37,389 bases of DNA, from the NCBI GenBank assembly GCA_027729925.1, contig JAQCEB010000006.1, positions 1-37,389 on the forward strand, in the 5' to 3' direction. Of the stretch, positions 7,705 to 15,330 are shown piece after piece. Position 1 is the stretch's first letter. Each line of letters opens with the position of its first letter. The DNA comes from Actinomycetota bacterium. GTDB lineage: Bacteria > Actinomycetota > Acidimicrobiia > Actinomarinales > Actinomarinaceae. The notes below the pieces were generated by a model. That model was not told the DNA's origin and did not search any database. It saw only the letters and a program-made list of their open reading frames with translations. The position numbers and the translations under genes are program-made.

Positions 7705-8484
7705 ATGATTCTAAAAAATAAAAATATTTTAATTACTGGAATACTGACAGATAAAAGCATAGCTTATGTATCAGCACAAGTTGCAATAGAAAATGGAGCA
7801 AATATTATTGCAACTGGTTTTGGTAAAGGACTAAGAATAACCGAAAGAGCTGTCAAGAGATTATCCGAAGAAATAAAAGTACTTCCGATGGATATAGAAA
7901 ATATAGATGAAGTAAAAAATACAGTAAATCAAATCGAAAAGGAGTTCGGAAGATTAGATGGTGTTTTGCATGCTATTGCTTTTTCTCCCACAGAAGCTAT
8001 GGGAGGAAACTTTTTAAATACCAGTGTTGAAGACGCAGTTAAAAGTTTTGAAGTTTCAGCTTTTTCACTCAAAACTCTTTCATCAGCAGTAATGCCAATT
8101 CTTAACCCAAAAGCTTCAATCGTTGCTCTAGATTTTGATAATTCACAAGCTTGGCCTGGCTATGATTGGCAAGGTGTTGCAAAATCAAGTTTGCAGTCTA
8201 TAGTCAGGTACTTAGCATATTACCTTGGAAAAGATGGTGTTAGAGTGAACGCAGTTGCTTCAGGACCTTTATCTACAACTGCTGCAAAAAATATTCCTGG
8301 ATTTTCTGCTATGAACGAAGAATGGAACAATAGAGCCCCTTTAGGTTGGGATGTTACTAATCCTACGCCAGTTGCAAAAGTTGTTAACTTTCTATTGTCA
8401 GATTTTTCAGAAGCTGTTACTGGAGAAATAATTCATGCTGATGGCGGTGTTCATGCCATCGGTGGCACAATGTTACCAAATTAA
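7705..8484 (+). CDS. fabI: Enoyl-[acyl-carrier-protein] reductase (NADH), InhA-like
   Basis: FabI carries out the last reduction of each type II fatty-acid elongation cycle, converting enoyl-ACP to acyl-ACP. The 259-residue protein is an SDR with the FabI-type start (NILITGILTDKSIAYVSAQVA) rather than the usual TGxxxGIG. It has LDGVLHAIAF near residues 86-95 and the catalytic Y-x6-K as YDWQGVAK. RAPLGWDVTNPTPVAKVVNFLLSD near the C-terminus closely resembles mycobacterial InhA (RAPIGWNMKDATPVAK). The gene stands alone on the plus strand and converges on fabF, which ends the main fab operon; the two stop codons overlap in TTAA. Confidence 0.95.
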   Translation: MILKNKNILITGILTDKSIAYVSAQVAIENGANIIATGFGKGLRITERAVKRLSEEIKVLPMDIENIDEVKNTVNQIEKEFGRLDGVLHAIAFSPTEAMGGNFLNTSVEDAVKSFEVSAFSLKTLSSAVMPILNPKASIVALDFDNSQAWPGYDWQGVAKSSLQSIVRYLAYYLGKDGVRVNAVASGPLSTTAAKNIPGFSAMNEEWNNRAPLGWDVTNPTPVAKVVNFLLSDFSEAVTGEIIHADGGVHAIGGTMLPN

Positions 8485-9719
8485 GTTTTTGTTATAACTA
8501 GTACAGCGTTGTGTCCACCAAAACCAAATGAGTTTGACATAACGATTTCAGTATTCAATTCTATTGAAGAATTAGGAGTGTAGTTAAGATCACATTGATC
8601 ATCAAAATTATTTAAATTTATTGTTGGGGCTATTTTATTATCCCTTATTGAAAGTATTGAGACCATAGCCTCAAATGCTCCAGCCCCACCAAGTAAATGT
8701 CCAGTCATAGATTTTGTTGAAGATAATGTTAAATTCTTAGAATATTCTCCAAATAATGACTTAATTGCTTTAGTTTCATTTAAATCATTAGCCGGAGTTG
8801 ATGTACCGTGTGTATTTATATAATCAACTTGTTGTATACTAATTTCAGCATCTAGTAGCGCTTTTTCCATAGCCCTAACAGCTCCAATCCCACCTTCAGC
8901 AGGTGCGGTAATATGATAAGCATCAGTAGTAGATCCATAACCTGATACATAACCATATATTTTTGCATTTCTTTTTATGGCATGCTGTTCTTCTTCTAAA
9001 ACCAAAACTGTTGAACCTTCAGCCATTACAAATCCATCTCTTTCTTTATCAAAAGGCTTACACGCTAATTTAGGGTTTTCATTTTGTGTTGATAGTGCTC
9101 TAATTTGGGCAAAAGCTCCAATAGTCATTGGTGTAGTTCCTGATTCCACCCCTCCTGCTATTACAGTATCAACAACTCCTCTTTCTATTAAATTTTTTGC
9201 TTCTCCAATTGCATTAGCAGATGCTGCACAAGCTGTTGTAATTGTTAGTGAAGGTCCTTCTACTCCAAACCTAATTGCAACTTGTCCAATACTTGAATTT
9301 GGCATCAATTGAGTTATTGCAAGAGGATTAATTCTAGATGGTCCTCTGGAGTCGTATGTTCTAACGGCTTCTTCTGTAGCACCTATTCCTCCAATACCGG
9401 TGCCAAAGACAATTCCCACATTCGACCCTAATCTTTCTTCTAAATTAATTCCCGAATCAATCAATGCTTGTTCAGTTGCAAAGATTGATAAATGTGATGA
9501 TCGATCCATTTTTCTGGCATGTTGTTTACCTAAATAATCATTTCCATCAAAATTTTTAACTTCACCAGCAAAAGTGACTGGTAAATTAGATGTGTCGAAT
9601 GTAGTAATATAATCTATTCCTGATTCACCTTTTAATAATCGGTTCCAAGTATCAGATACCGAATTACCCAGCGGATTTATAGTCCCAAGACCAGTAACAA
9701 CAACTCGTCTTTTAGTCAT
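8481..9719 (-). CDS. fabF: 3-oxoacyl-[acyl-carrier-protein] synthase II
   Basis: This condensing enzyme elongates acyl-ACP with malonyl-ACP. The 412 residues match the usual KAS II length, and the Cys-His-His triad is visible: Cys164 in TTACAASANA, His304 in INTHGTSTPAND and His341 in SMTGHLLGGAGA. The glycine-rich C-terminal NSFGFGGHNAVLV is also typical. It starts with ATG at 9719, just downstream of acpP (seven-base gap), and is the last gene of the minus-strand lipid operon. It converges with fabI with a four-base stop-codon overlap. Confidence 0.96.
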   Translation of the reverse strand: MTKRRVVVTGLGTINPLGNSVSDTWNRLLKGESGIDYITTFDTSNLPVTFAGEVKNFDGNDYLGKQHARKMDRSSHLSIFATEQALIDSGINLEERLGSNVGIVFGTGIGGIGATEEAVRTYDSRGPSRINPLAITQLMPNSSIGQVAIRFGVEGPSLTITTACAASANAIGEAKNLIERGVVDTVIAGGVESGTTPMTIGAFAQIRALSTQNENPKLACKPFDKERDGFVMAEGSTVLVLEEEQHAIKRNAKIYGYVSGYGSTTDAYHITAPAEGGIGAVRAMEKALLDAEISIQQVDYINTHGTSTPANDLNETKAIKSLFGEYSKNLTLSSTKSMTGHLLGGAGAFEAMVSILSIRDNKIAPTINLNNFDDQCDLNYTPNSSIELNTEIVMSNSFGFGGHNAVLVITKT

Positions 9720-9726
9720 TTTTGAT

Positions 9727-9966
9727 TTATATTTTAGAGTGAAGTAAGTTAACTGCTTCCCCTACAGTCTTAACATCTGCTAATTCGTCATCGTCAATTT
9801 CGATTCCAAACTCATCTTCAAAAGCCATAACTACTTCAACAATTCCTAAAGAGTCAATTTCTAAATCTTCTTCAAGTTTTGCTTCCATTGAAATTTTAGA
9901 CTCATCAATACCTAACTCGTCAACAAATAAACTTTTAACCTTTTCAAAAACATCATTTACTTCCAT
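9727..9966 (-). CDS. acpP: Acyl carrier protein
   Basis: This 79-residue acidic protein carries growing acyl chains on a phosphopantetheine arm. The attachment serine is Ser39 in the EIDSLGIVEVVMAFE motif, and the sequence runs as the expected small helical bundle. A strong Shine-Dalgarno sequence, AAGGAG, sits a few bases before the ATG at 9966, consistent with the high expression usual for ACP. It lies between fabG and fabF in the operon; its activator AcpS is encoded upstream in the same operon. Confidence 0.96.
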   Translation of the reverse strand: MEVNDVFEKVKSLFVDELGIDESKISMEAKLEEDLEIDSLGIVEVVMAFEDEFGIEIDDDELADVKTVGEAVNLLHSKI

Positions 9967-9978
9967 AATTCTCCTTAA

Positions 9979-10707
9979 TTACGTTGTCATCCCGCCATCG
10001 ACAGCAATGACTTGTCCTGTTATATATTCTGACTCTTCTTTGCTTAAAAAAGCTACTACATTTGCAACATCTTCTGGTTTACCAATGCGTTTTATTGAAA
10101 GTTGGTCTATAATATTTTCTCTACTTTCATCATTTATAGAAGAAGTCATGTCTGTATCTATATAACCTGGAGCAACAACATTTGATGTAATATTCCTTGA
10201 ACCCATTTCTTTGCTTATTGATTTTGCAAATCCAATTACACCAGCCTTTGAAGCAGCATAATTTGACTGCCCCTTATTACCTGAAATACCAACTACTGAA
10301 GAAATGAAAATTATCCTTCCCCATTTATTTTTAATCATATTTTTTAGAGCTCTTTGTGATGTATAAAAGTTTCCAGTTAAATTAGTTTGGATAATTTCTT
10401 GCCATTCATCTTCCTTCATTCTCGGAAAAATGTTATCTTTAGTTACCCCAGCATTGTTAATAAGAATGTCTATATTATCTCCATTGCTTTCAATTTTTTC
10501 AAATGCTGTTAATACTGAATTATTGTTTGCTACATTAATCTCAACTATTTCAGCAATCCCTCCAGAATCAATAATTTTTTTAGCAACCAGTTCGGCTTTT
10601 TCTTTTGAAGAGTTATACCCAATATAAACTTTACAATCTTTGCCGAGTTCTAATGAAATAGCTTTACCAATCCCTTTTGAACCCCCAGTAACTAAGGCAG
10701 TTTTCAT
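9979..10707 (-). CDS. fabG: 3-oxoacyl-[acyl-carrier-protein] reductase
   Basis: FabG reduces 3-oxoacyl-ACP to 3-hydroxyacyl-ACP with NADPH. The 242-residue SDR has the cofactor motif TGGSKGIG at residues 7-14, NNAG near 84-87, and the Ser137-Tyr150-Lys154 catalytic set (ISSVVG, SNYAASKAG). The ending EYITGQVIAVDGGMTT is typical of FabG. Its start overlaps the end of fabH by four bases, and acpP follows 12 bases downstream. Operon position makes the fatty-acid role much more likely than another SDR function. Confidence 0.95.
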   Translation of the reverse strand: MKTALVTGGSKGIGKAISLELGKDCKVYIGYNSSKEKAELVAKKIIDSGGIAEIVEINVANNNSVLTAFEKIESNGDNIDILINNAGVTKDNIFPRMKEDEWQEIIQTNLTGNFYTSQRALKNMIKNKWGRIIFISSVVGISGNKGQSNYAASKAGVIGFAKSISKEMGSRNITSNVVAPGYIDTDMTSSINDESRENIIDQLSIKRIGKPEDVANVVAFLSKEESEYITGQVIAVDGGMTT

Positions 10708-11798
10708 ATTTGTTCTAGCTTTTCAGGAATTTGATATTTTATTGCCTTCATTATCGTGTCAATTGCAGTTCCATTAAAATCAGAAAGTTTGGCATTTGAA
10801 GTATTTTTTGGTTTTAAGTCTTGTTTTAATTTCAAAGCGCAAGCGCCCCAGGATAAACCAGCACCAACTGCAGTAAAAATTGCTGTTTCGCCACCTTTAA
10901 TTTCTCCTTCTTCTATAGCATCTACTAACGCTAATGGAATAGAAGCAGCCGAGGTATTACCATATCTATGAACTTTTTTTATCATTTTACTATTAGGAAA
11001 ACCAAGTGCTTTTTCAAGCCCTTCAATAATTCTTAAGTTTGCTTGATGTGGAATTACAATATCAATATCTTCTTCCTTAAGTCCAGATTTTTGTACAACT
11101 TCTTTTGATGCATTAGACATAGCTCTGACACCACTTTTAAAAATTTCTGGACCTTCGAATGTCCACCTTATTTTTGCTGCTTCATCAGGTTTAAACCTAT
11201 CCATGGCTGAGCCAAAGTTTGGTACTTCTAAAATTTCAAGTTTTTCTGAAGATAAACCATTAACAAATGAATAAATTTCACCTTCAGATTCATCAGTGCT
11301 TTCTTCTATAACTACAGCACCAGCTCCATCTCCGAAAAGAACAGCAGTGCCTCTATCAGACCAGTCAAGTAACCAAGTAATGTGTTCAGAACCAATTACT
11401 AGCGCCTTTTTGTATAAGCCACTTTCAATGAAAGCTTTACCTTGCTCCATTGCATAAACAAAACCAGCACATGCAGCATTGATGTCATATACTGAAGCGT
11501 TAATTGCTCCCATTTTTTTTTGGACATGAGCAGCAGCAGATGGTATCAAGCTATCAGGTGTACAAGTTGCAAGAATTATTACATCAATATCTTCAGGAGT
11601 TAAACCAGCACAAGCTACTGCATGTTGTCCAGCTACTGAAGCCATATCAGAATTATTCACGTGACAGTATCTTCTTTCTTCAATACCAGTTCTTTGTTTA
11701 ATCCATTCATCAGATGTATCAATAAATTTTGCAAGATCATCATTAGTCATTACGCTTTGAGGCGAACACTTACCCCATCCTGTTATTGTTGATTTCAA
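10704..11798 (-). CDS. fabH: 3-oxoacyl-[acyl-carrier-protein] synthase III with C-terminal extension
   Basis: FabH starts fatty-acid synthesis by condensing an acyl-CoA with malonyl-ACP. The Cys-His-Asn triad is present: Cys110 in INAACAGFVYAM, His251 in IPHQANLRIIEG and Asn281 in YGNTSAASIPLAL. The family core ends near residue 326 (GAGLSWGACALKLKQ), but the protein continues for about 38 residues to 364. This tail (DFNGTAIDTIMKAIKYQIPEKLEQI) looks helical and is not part of the E. coli enzyme. The start codon is TTG at 11798; it is supported by an AAGGAG Shine-Dalgarno sequence seven bases upstream and by the family N-terminus. fabD lies just upstream. Confidence 0.93.
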   Translation of the reverse strand: MKSTITGWGKCSPQSVMTNDDLAKFIDTSDEWIKQRTGIEERRYCHVNNSDMASVAGQHAVACAGLTPEDIDVIILATCTPDSLIPSAAAHVQKKMGAINASVYDINAACAGFVYAMEQGKAFIESGLYKKALVIGSEHITWLLDWSDRGTAVLFGDGAGAVVIEESTDESEGEIYSFVNGLSSEKLEILEVPNFGSAMDRFKPDEAAKIRWTFEGPEIFKSGVRAMSNASKEVVQKSGLKEEDIDIVIPHQANLRIIEGLEKALGFPNSKMIKKVHRYGNTSAASIPLALVDAIEEGEIKGGETAIFTAVGAGLSWGACALKLKQDLKPKNTSNAKLSDFNGTAIDTIMKAIKYQIPEKLEQI

Positions 11799-11808
11799 AG
11801 ATTACTCC

Positions 11809-12720
11809 TTATATCTTTTCTAAAGAGCTAATAGAATTTATTACTCCTAAACCCTTACTAGATATAGACTTTTTTACCATCCCGACGGTTACATTACCTG
11901 GACCAATATGATACCAATAGTCCGGCGATTCTATTTTCTCAATGTTTAAAATCTGGTCATAAAAGAGGACACTATTATCTATTTGATTTATCAATCTATT
12001 CTTGACTGTCTCAATAATCATGGGTTTAGCATCAATATTCATATAAACTGTAAAATCACCATTTTTGAATTCAATACTTTCTAAAACTTCTGATACTTTC
12101 TTTTTTGCTGAAGAAACAGTTGGTGAGTGAAATGCACCGGCTACCTCAAGGGGGATAATTCTTTTAGCTTGAATTGATTTCGGATCAGATTTAATGTAAT
12201 CCAAATCTTGGATCATTCCGCTTATAACAATTTGAGAAGAATCGTTATAGTTTGATATATTTATTTCTATTCCTTGAGTTGCTAAATCTTTAATCGATTT
12301 TATTGTATTATTTAAGTCAGCAGTCAATACAGCTGCCATAGTAGTGTTAGAATTTTCTACTGCTTCTTGCATTGCGTTACCCCTGACAGAAATAATTTTT
12401 AAGGCATCTTGGTAACTTAAAATATTTGCTAACGATAGAGCTGTATATTCACCTAAAGAATGCCCTATTCCGACTTTGGGTAGTCCTAATTTTTTAATAG
12501 CTTCAAGGCCATAACAATATGAAATAGCGAATATATAAGGTTGAGCTATGTTTGTTTTTTTTATTAATTCTTCATCTCCTTTTGAAATTATTTCTTCAAG
12601 AGACCAACCAAGAGTATTTTCAAATTTATCGATTAATAGATCCGGATATAGAGAAAGTAATTCTTTACCCATCCCAATTTGTTGAGAGCCTTGTCCTGGA
12701 AACATTGCAACCCACTTCAC
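11809..12720 (-). CDS. fabD: Malonyl CoA-acyl carrier protein transacylase
   Basis: FabD moves malonyl groups from CoA to ACP, linking the carboxylase encoded upstream to chain elongation. The 303-residue protein has the family start MFPGQGSQQIGMG, the active serine Ser88 in GIGHSLGEYTAL, and the active-site His region VAGAFHSPTV near residue 200. The chosen start is GTG at 12720 (MKWVAMFPGQG), which gives the normal number of residues before FPGQGSQ; an ATG five codons later is the alternative. Only two bases separate it from acpS upstream, and the fabH Shine-Dalgarno sequence overlaps its stop region. Confidence 0.94.
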   Translation of the reverse strand: MKWVAMFPGQGSQQIGMGKELLSLYPDLLIDKFENTLGWSLEEIISKGDEELIKKTNIAQPYIFAISYCYGLEAIKKLGLPKVGIGHSLGEYTALSLANILSYQDALKIISVRGNAMQEAVENSNTTMAAVLTADLNNTIKSIKDLATQGIEINISNYNDSSQIVISGMIQDLDYIKSDPKSIQAKRIIPLEVAGAFHSPTVSSAKKKVSEVLESIEFKNGDFTVYMNIDAKPMIIETVKNRLINQIDNSVLFYDQILNIEKIESPDYWYHIGPGNVTVGMVKKSISSKGLGVINSISSLEKI

Positions 12721-12722
12721 AA

Positions 12723-13091
12723 CTAATTCTCAGAAATTGCAAAAGCTATTGCTTGATTTTCTTCATGCGACATTGAAACATGAACATTTTTAATTTTTAA
12801 TACTTCAGCTAAGGTTTTAGCTTCTCCTAACAAATTCACATTTGGTTTTCCACCACCAGTAATTTCAATATCCCTCCAATTAATTTGTCTCCAACCTTTA
12901 CCTAAAGATTTCATTACTGCTTCTTTTGCGGCAAATCTTGCACCTAATCTTTTTGCAGGATCAGCAAATCTATTAGCGTATAAAATTTCATTCTTTGTAA
13001 AACAACGTTTTTCAAACTTGGATTTAGATTTTGATAAAAGTTTTCTAACTCTTATCAAATCTACTTGATCTACTCCAACACCATAGATCAT
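12723..13091 (-). CDS. acpS: Holo-[acyl-carrier-protein] synthase
   Basis: AcpS transfers 4'-phosphopantetheine from CoA to the serine of AcpP. The 122-residue protein matches the family length, with the metal-binding Asp8 in GVGVDQVDLIRV and Glu57 in RLGARFAAKEAVMKSLG, and the C-terminal VSMSHEENQAIAFAI. Its ATG shares a base with the stop of the carboxylase alpha gene (TAATG), indicating translational coupling. Confidence 0.94.
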   Translation of the reverse strand: MIYGVGVDQVDLIRVRKLLSKSKSKFEKRCFTKNEILYANRFADPAKRLGARFAAKEAVMKSLGKGWRQINWRDIEITGGGKPNVNLLGEAKTLAEVLKIKNVHVSMSHEENQAIAFAISEN

Positions 13092-14788
13092 TAGAATTTT
13101 GCTTCTATTTCAACTAATAATTCACCTTTTTTAACAGGCTGACCTTTTTCAATATTAAATTTTTTTATTACTCCATCAATGGGTGCTGTTATAACATTTT
13201 CCATTTTCATTGCTTCAAGTACAAAGAGTGAATCACCTTTTTTAACTTTTTTACCTTTTTTTGTCATAGTGTCCATAATTGTTCCTTGCATATCAGCGAA
13301 TATCATGCCTGGGTTTTTTATATTTCCTGTTAAATCTAAACCTATTTTTTTTGGTCTCTGAGGAGCTAAGGTAGGATTTGCTTTGTCGTCCAAAGAAATT
13401 TTAACTTTACTCGGTCTATCAGAGATTATTTCATCATCTTCCACATCATTAATTTTAAAATTTTCTTCAAGAAATTTTACATGAATGTTGCTTTCTATAA
13501 ATTCTTTTGTTTTTAGAACTTCTGAAAGAACATTTATAGTTGTAGGTACACCGCCAATAATATATTCATCCAAACACCTAATTCCTTTAAAACGTGCCTC
13601 TTCTCTTGAAGCTCCCCAAACAATGAGCTTTGCAATCAAGTTATCATAAAAATGTGTAATTTGTGTGCCAGTTCTCACCCAACCATCTACTCTTACTCCA
13701 TTTCCAGTAGGTTCACGGTACTCTGTTATTGTTCCAGGTGTTGGCAAAAATTTATTGGCTGGATCCTCAGCGTTTATTCTAAATTCAATACTGTGACCTC
13801 TTGGTTCAGGATTAAATTCTTCTAATGAATTACCAAGAGCAACCTTTATCTGTTCTTTTACTAAATCAATTCCGTATCTCATTTCAGTTACAGTATGTTC
13901 CACTTGTAAACGAGTATTCATTTCAAGAAAGTAAAAATTTTCGTCGTTATCTGCAAGGAATTCAATAGTTCCAGCATTTACATATTTTGCAACTCTAGCA
14001 ATTTTTAAAGAATATTCCTTAAGTTTTTCTCTTCCATAATCTGAAATCCAAACAGGAGGGCTTTCCTCAATCAATTTTTGATTTCTTCTTTGAAGTGAAC
14101 AATCCCGTTCTCCTAAATAGACTATGTTTCCATATTTGTCAGCCAAAATCTGCGTTTCTATGTGTCTAGCAGGCTTTATAAATTTCTCTACATAAATTTC
14201 ATCTGAACCAAAATATGCTTCACTTTCTCTTTTGACAATTTCAAAACTTTCTAAAAGCTCTTTTTCATCATAAACTATTCTTAGTCCCTTACCACCGCCA
14301 CCATGAGCTGCTTTTAAGGCAACTGGATAACCAAAGCTATTTGCATCTTTTGTTGCATCTTTTTTTGATCTTGATGGCTTGAGTTGACCTGGAACAGGAT
14401 GTAGTCCAACTTTAGAAATTAGTTTTCTAGATTCAATTTTGTCTCCCATTGATTTGATTGTTTCTGGGTTCGGACCAATCCATGTTATTCCTTTTTTTTC
14501 AACTGCTTTTGCAAAATCAGAGTTTTCAGCTAAAAATCCATATCCCGGATGAACTAAATCTGCTTTTGTATCTATTGCAGCTTGGATTAGTTTTTTAAGG
14601 TTTCTATAGCTGTCTGCTGGTAGCGAATTTCCCAAATAGTAAGATTCGTCAGCTCTTTTTACATGAAGAGCTTCTTCATCAGCATCAGAGTAAACTGCAA
14701 TTGTATGCAAATCCATCTCTTTAGCGGATCTAATAATTCGAAGAGCAATTTCTCCTCTATTAGCAATTAAGATTCTTTTTTGTTTCAT
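13091..14788 (-). CDS. accC: Acyl-CoA carboxylase alpha subunit: biotin carboxylase fused to biotin carboxyl carrier domain
   Basis: The subunit carboxylates its own biotin using ATP and bicarbonate. Residues 1 to about 450 are a biotin carboxylase (N-terminal RILIANRGEIALRIIRSA, ATP-grasp loop KAAHGGGGKGLRIV, catalytic region EMNTRLQVEHTVTE). The C-terminal 80 residues are a biotinyl domain with the target Lys528 in EAMKMEN. At 565 residues it is shorter than propionyl- or methylcrotonyl-CoA carboxylase alpha chains, because the linker between the two domains is short. Fusion of BC and BCCP is the actinobacterial arrangement (AccA3-like). Placement in an operon with accD and fab genes argues for acetyl-CoA as the main substrate, but propionyl-CoA is possible. 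Starts and stops overlap both neighbours by one base. Confidence 0.93.
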   Translation of the reverse strand: MKQKRILIANRGEIALRIIRSAKEMDLHTIAVYSDADEEALHVKRADESYYLGNSLPADSYRNLKKLIQAAIDTKADLVHPGYGFLAENSDFAKAVEKKGITWIGPNPETIKSMGDKIESRKLISKVGLHPVPGQLKPSRSKKDATKDANSFGYPVALKAAHGGGGKGLRIVYDEKELLESFEIVKRESEAYFGSDEIYVEKFIKPARHIETQILADKYGNIVYLGERDCSLQRRNQKLIEESPPVWISDYGREKLKEYSLKIARVAKYVNAGTIEFLADNDENFYFLEMNTRLQVEHTVTEMRYGIDLVKEQIKVALGNSLEEFNPEPRGHSIEFRINAEDPANKFLPTPGTITEYREPTGNGVRVDGWVRTGTQITHFYDNLIAKLIVWGASREEARFKGIRCLDEYIIGGVPTTINVLSEVLKTKEFIESNIHVKFLEENFKINDVEDDEIISDRPSKVKISLDDKANPTLAPQRPKKIGLDLTGNIKNPGMIFADMQGTIMDTMTKKGKKVKKGDSLFVLEAMKMENVITAPIDGVIKKFNIEKGQPVKKGELLVEIEAKF

Positions 14789-15330
14789 TATCCTTTAAGC
14801 TTTAAAGCAATTGAACCAGCTAATGTAGCTTTTAAAATATCTCCAATAACGAACGGTATAACACCAACTTGTAATGCATTTATAAAAGACAAATTTAAGA
14901 CCAACATTAGGCCAATTGTTCCTGTTAAATAAATAGTTAATGTTCCGAAAAAAATTCCATAAAATGGTTTACTTGAAAACTGACCAATAATATAAGTAGC
15001 AATAAAAAAACCTATAATATAGCCAATCGTTGGACTTTTTAAAATAGCAAGACCTGCTAAATTTCCTGAAAAAAATGGAAGCCCAGACATTCCTAAAAAT
15101 AAATACATTAACATACTTACGGATCCGAAAGTACTTCCAAGTATTAAACCTGCTAATAGGACTGTAAAAGTTTGACCTGTTATAGGAACGGGAGAGATTG
15201 GAATTACAATTCTCAATTGGGCAGTTAAAGCAGTTAAAATTGCAAAACCTAGAGATAGAAACAATTTCATTGGCAAAGTATTTTGCTCAACCCACTTTAT
15301 TGCAATGTTCTTAGAGGGGAATGTTTCCAT
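14788..15330 (-). CDS. bioY: Biotin transporter BioY
   Basis: BioY is the substrate-binding membrane component of energy-coupling-factor biotin uptake, and some BioY proteins transport alone. The 180-residue protein is hydrophobic with about five or six membrane segments, and has the family region RIVIPISPVPITGQTFTVLLAGLILGS and later SGLPFFSG and SPTIGYIIGF. It overlaps the end of accD by 20 bases, has an AGGAG Shine-Dalgarno sequence before its ATG, and shares a base with the alpha-carboxylase start. No EcfA or EcfT genes are in the window. Its place between two carboxylase genes ties biotin import to biotin use. Confidence 0.93.
   Translation of the reverse strand: METFPSKNIAIKWVEQNTLPMKLFLSLGFAILTALTAQLRIVIPISPVPITGQTFTVLLAGLILGSTFGSVSMLMYLFLGMSGLPFFSGNLAGLAILKSPTIGYIIGFFIATYIIGQFSSKPFYGIFFGTLTIYLTGTIGLMLVLNLSFINALQVGVIPFVIGDILKATLAGSIALKLKG

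Noticed and set aside
8977-9312. 111-residue plus-strand ORF inside fabF
   Set aside because: It is a shadow of the fabF coding frame, whose catalytic motifs are intact.
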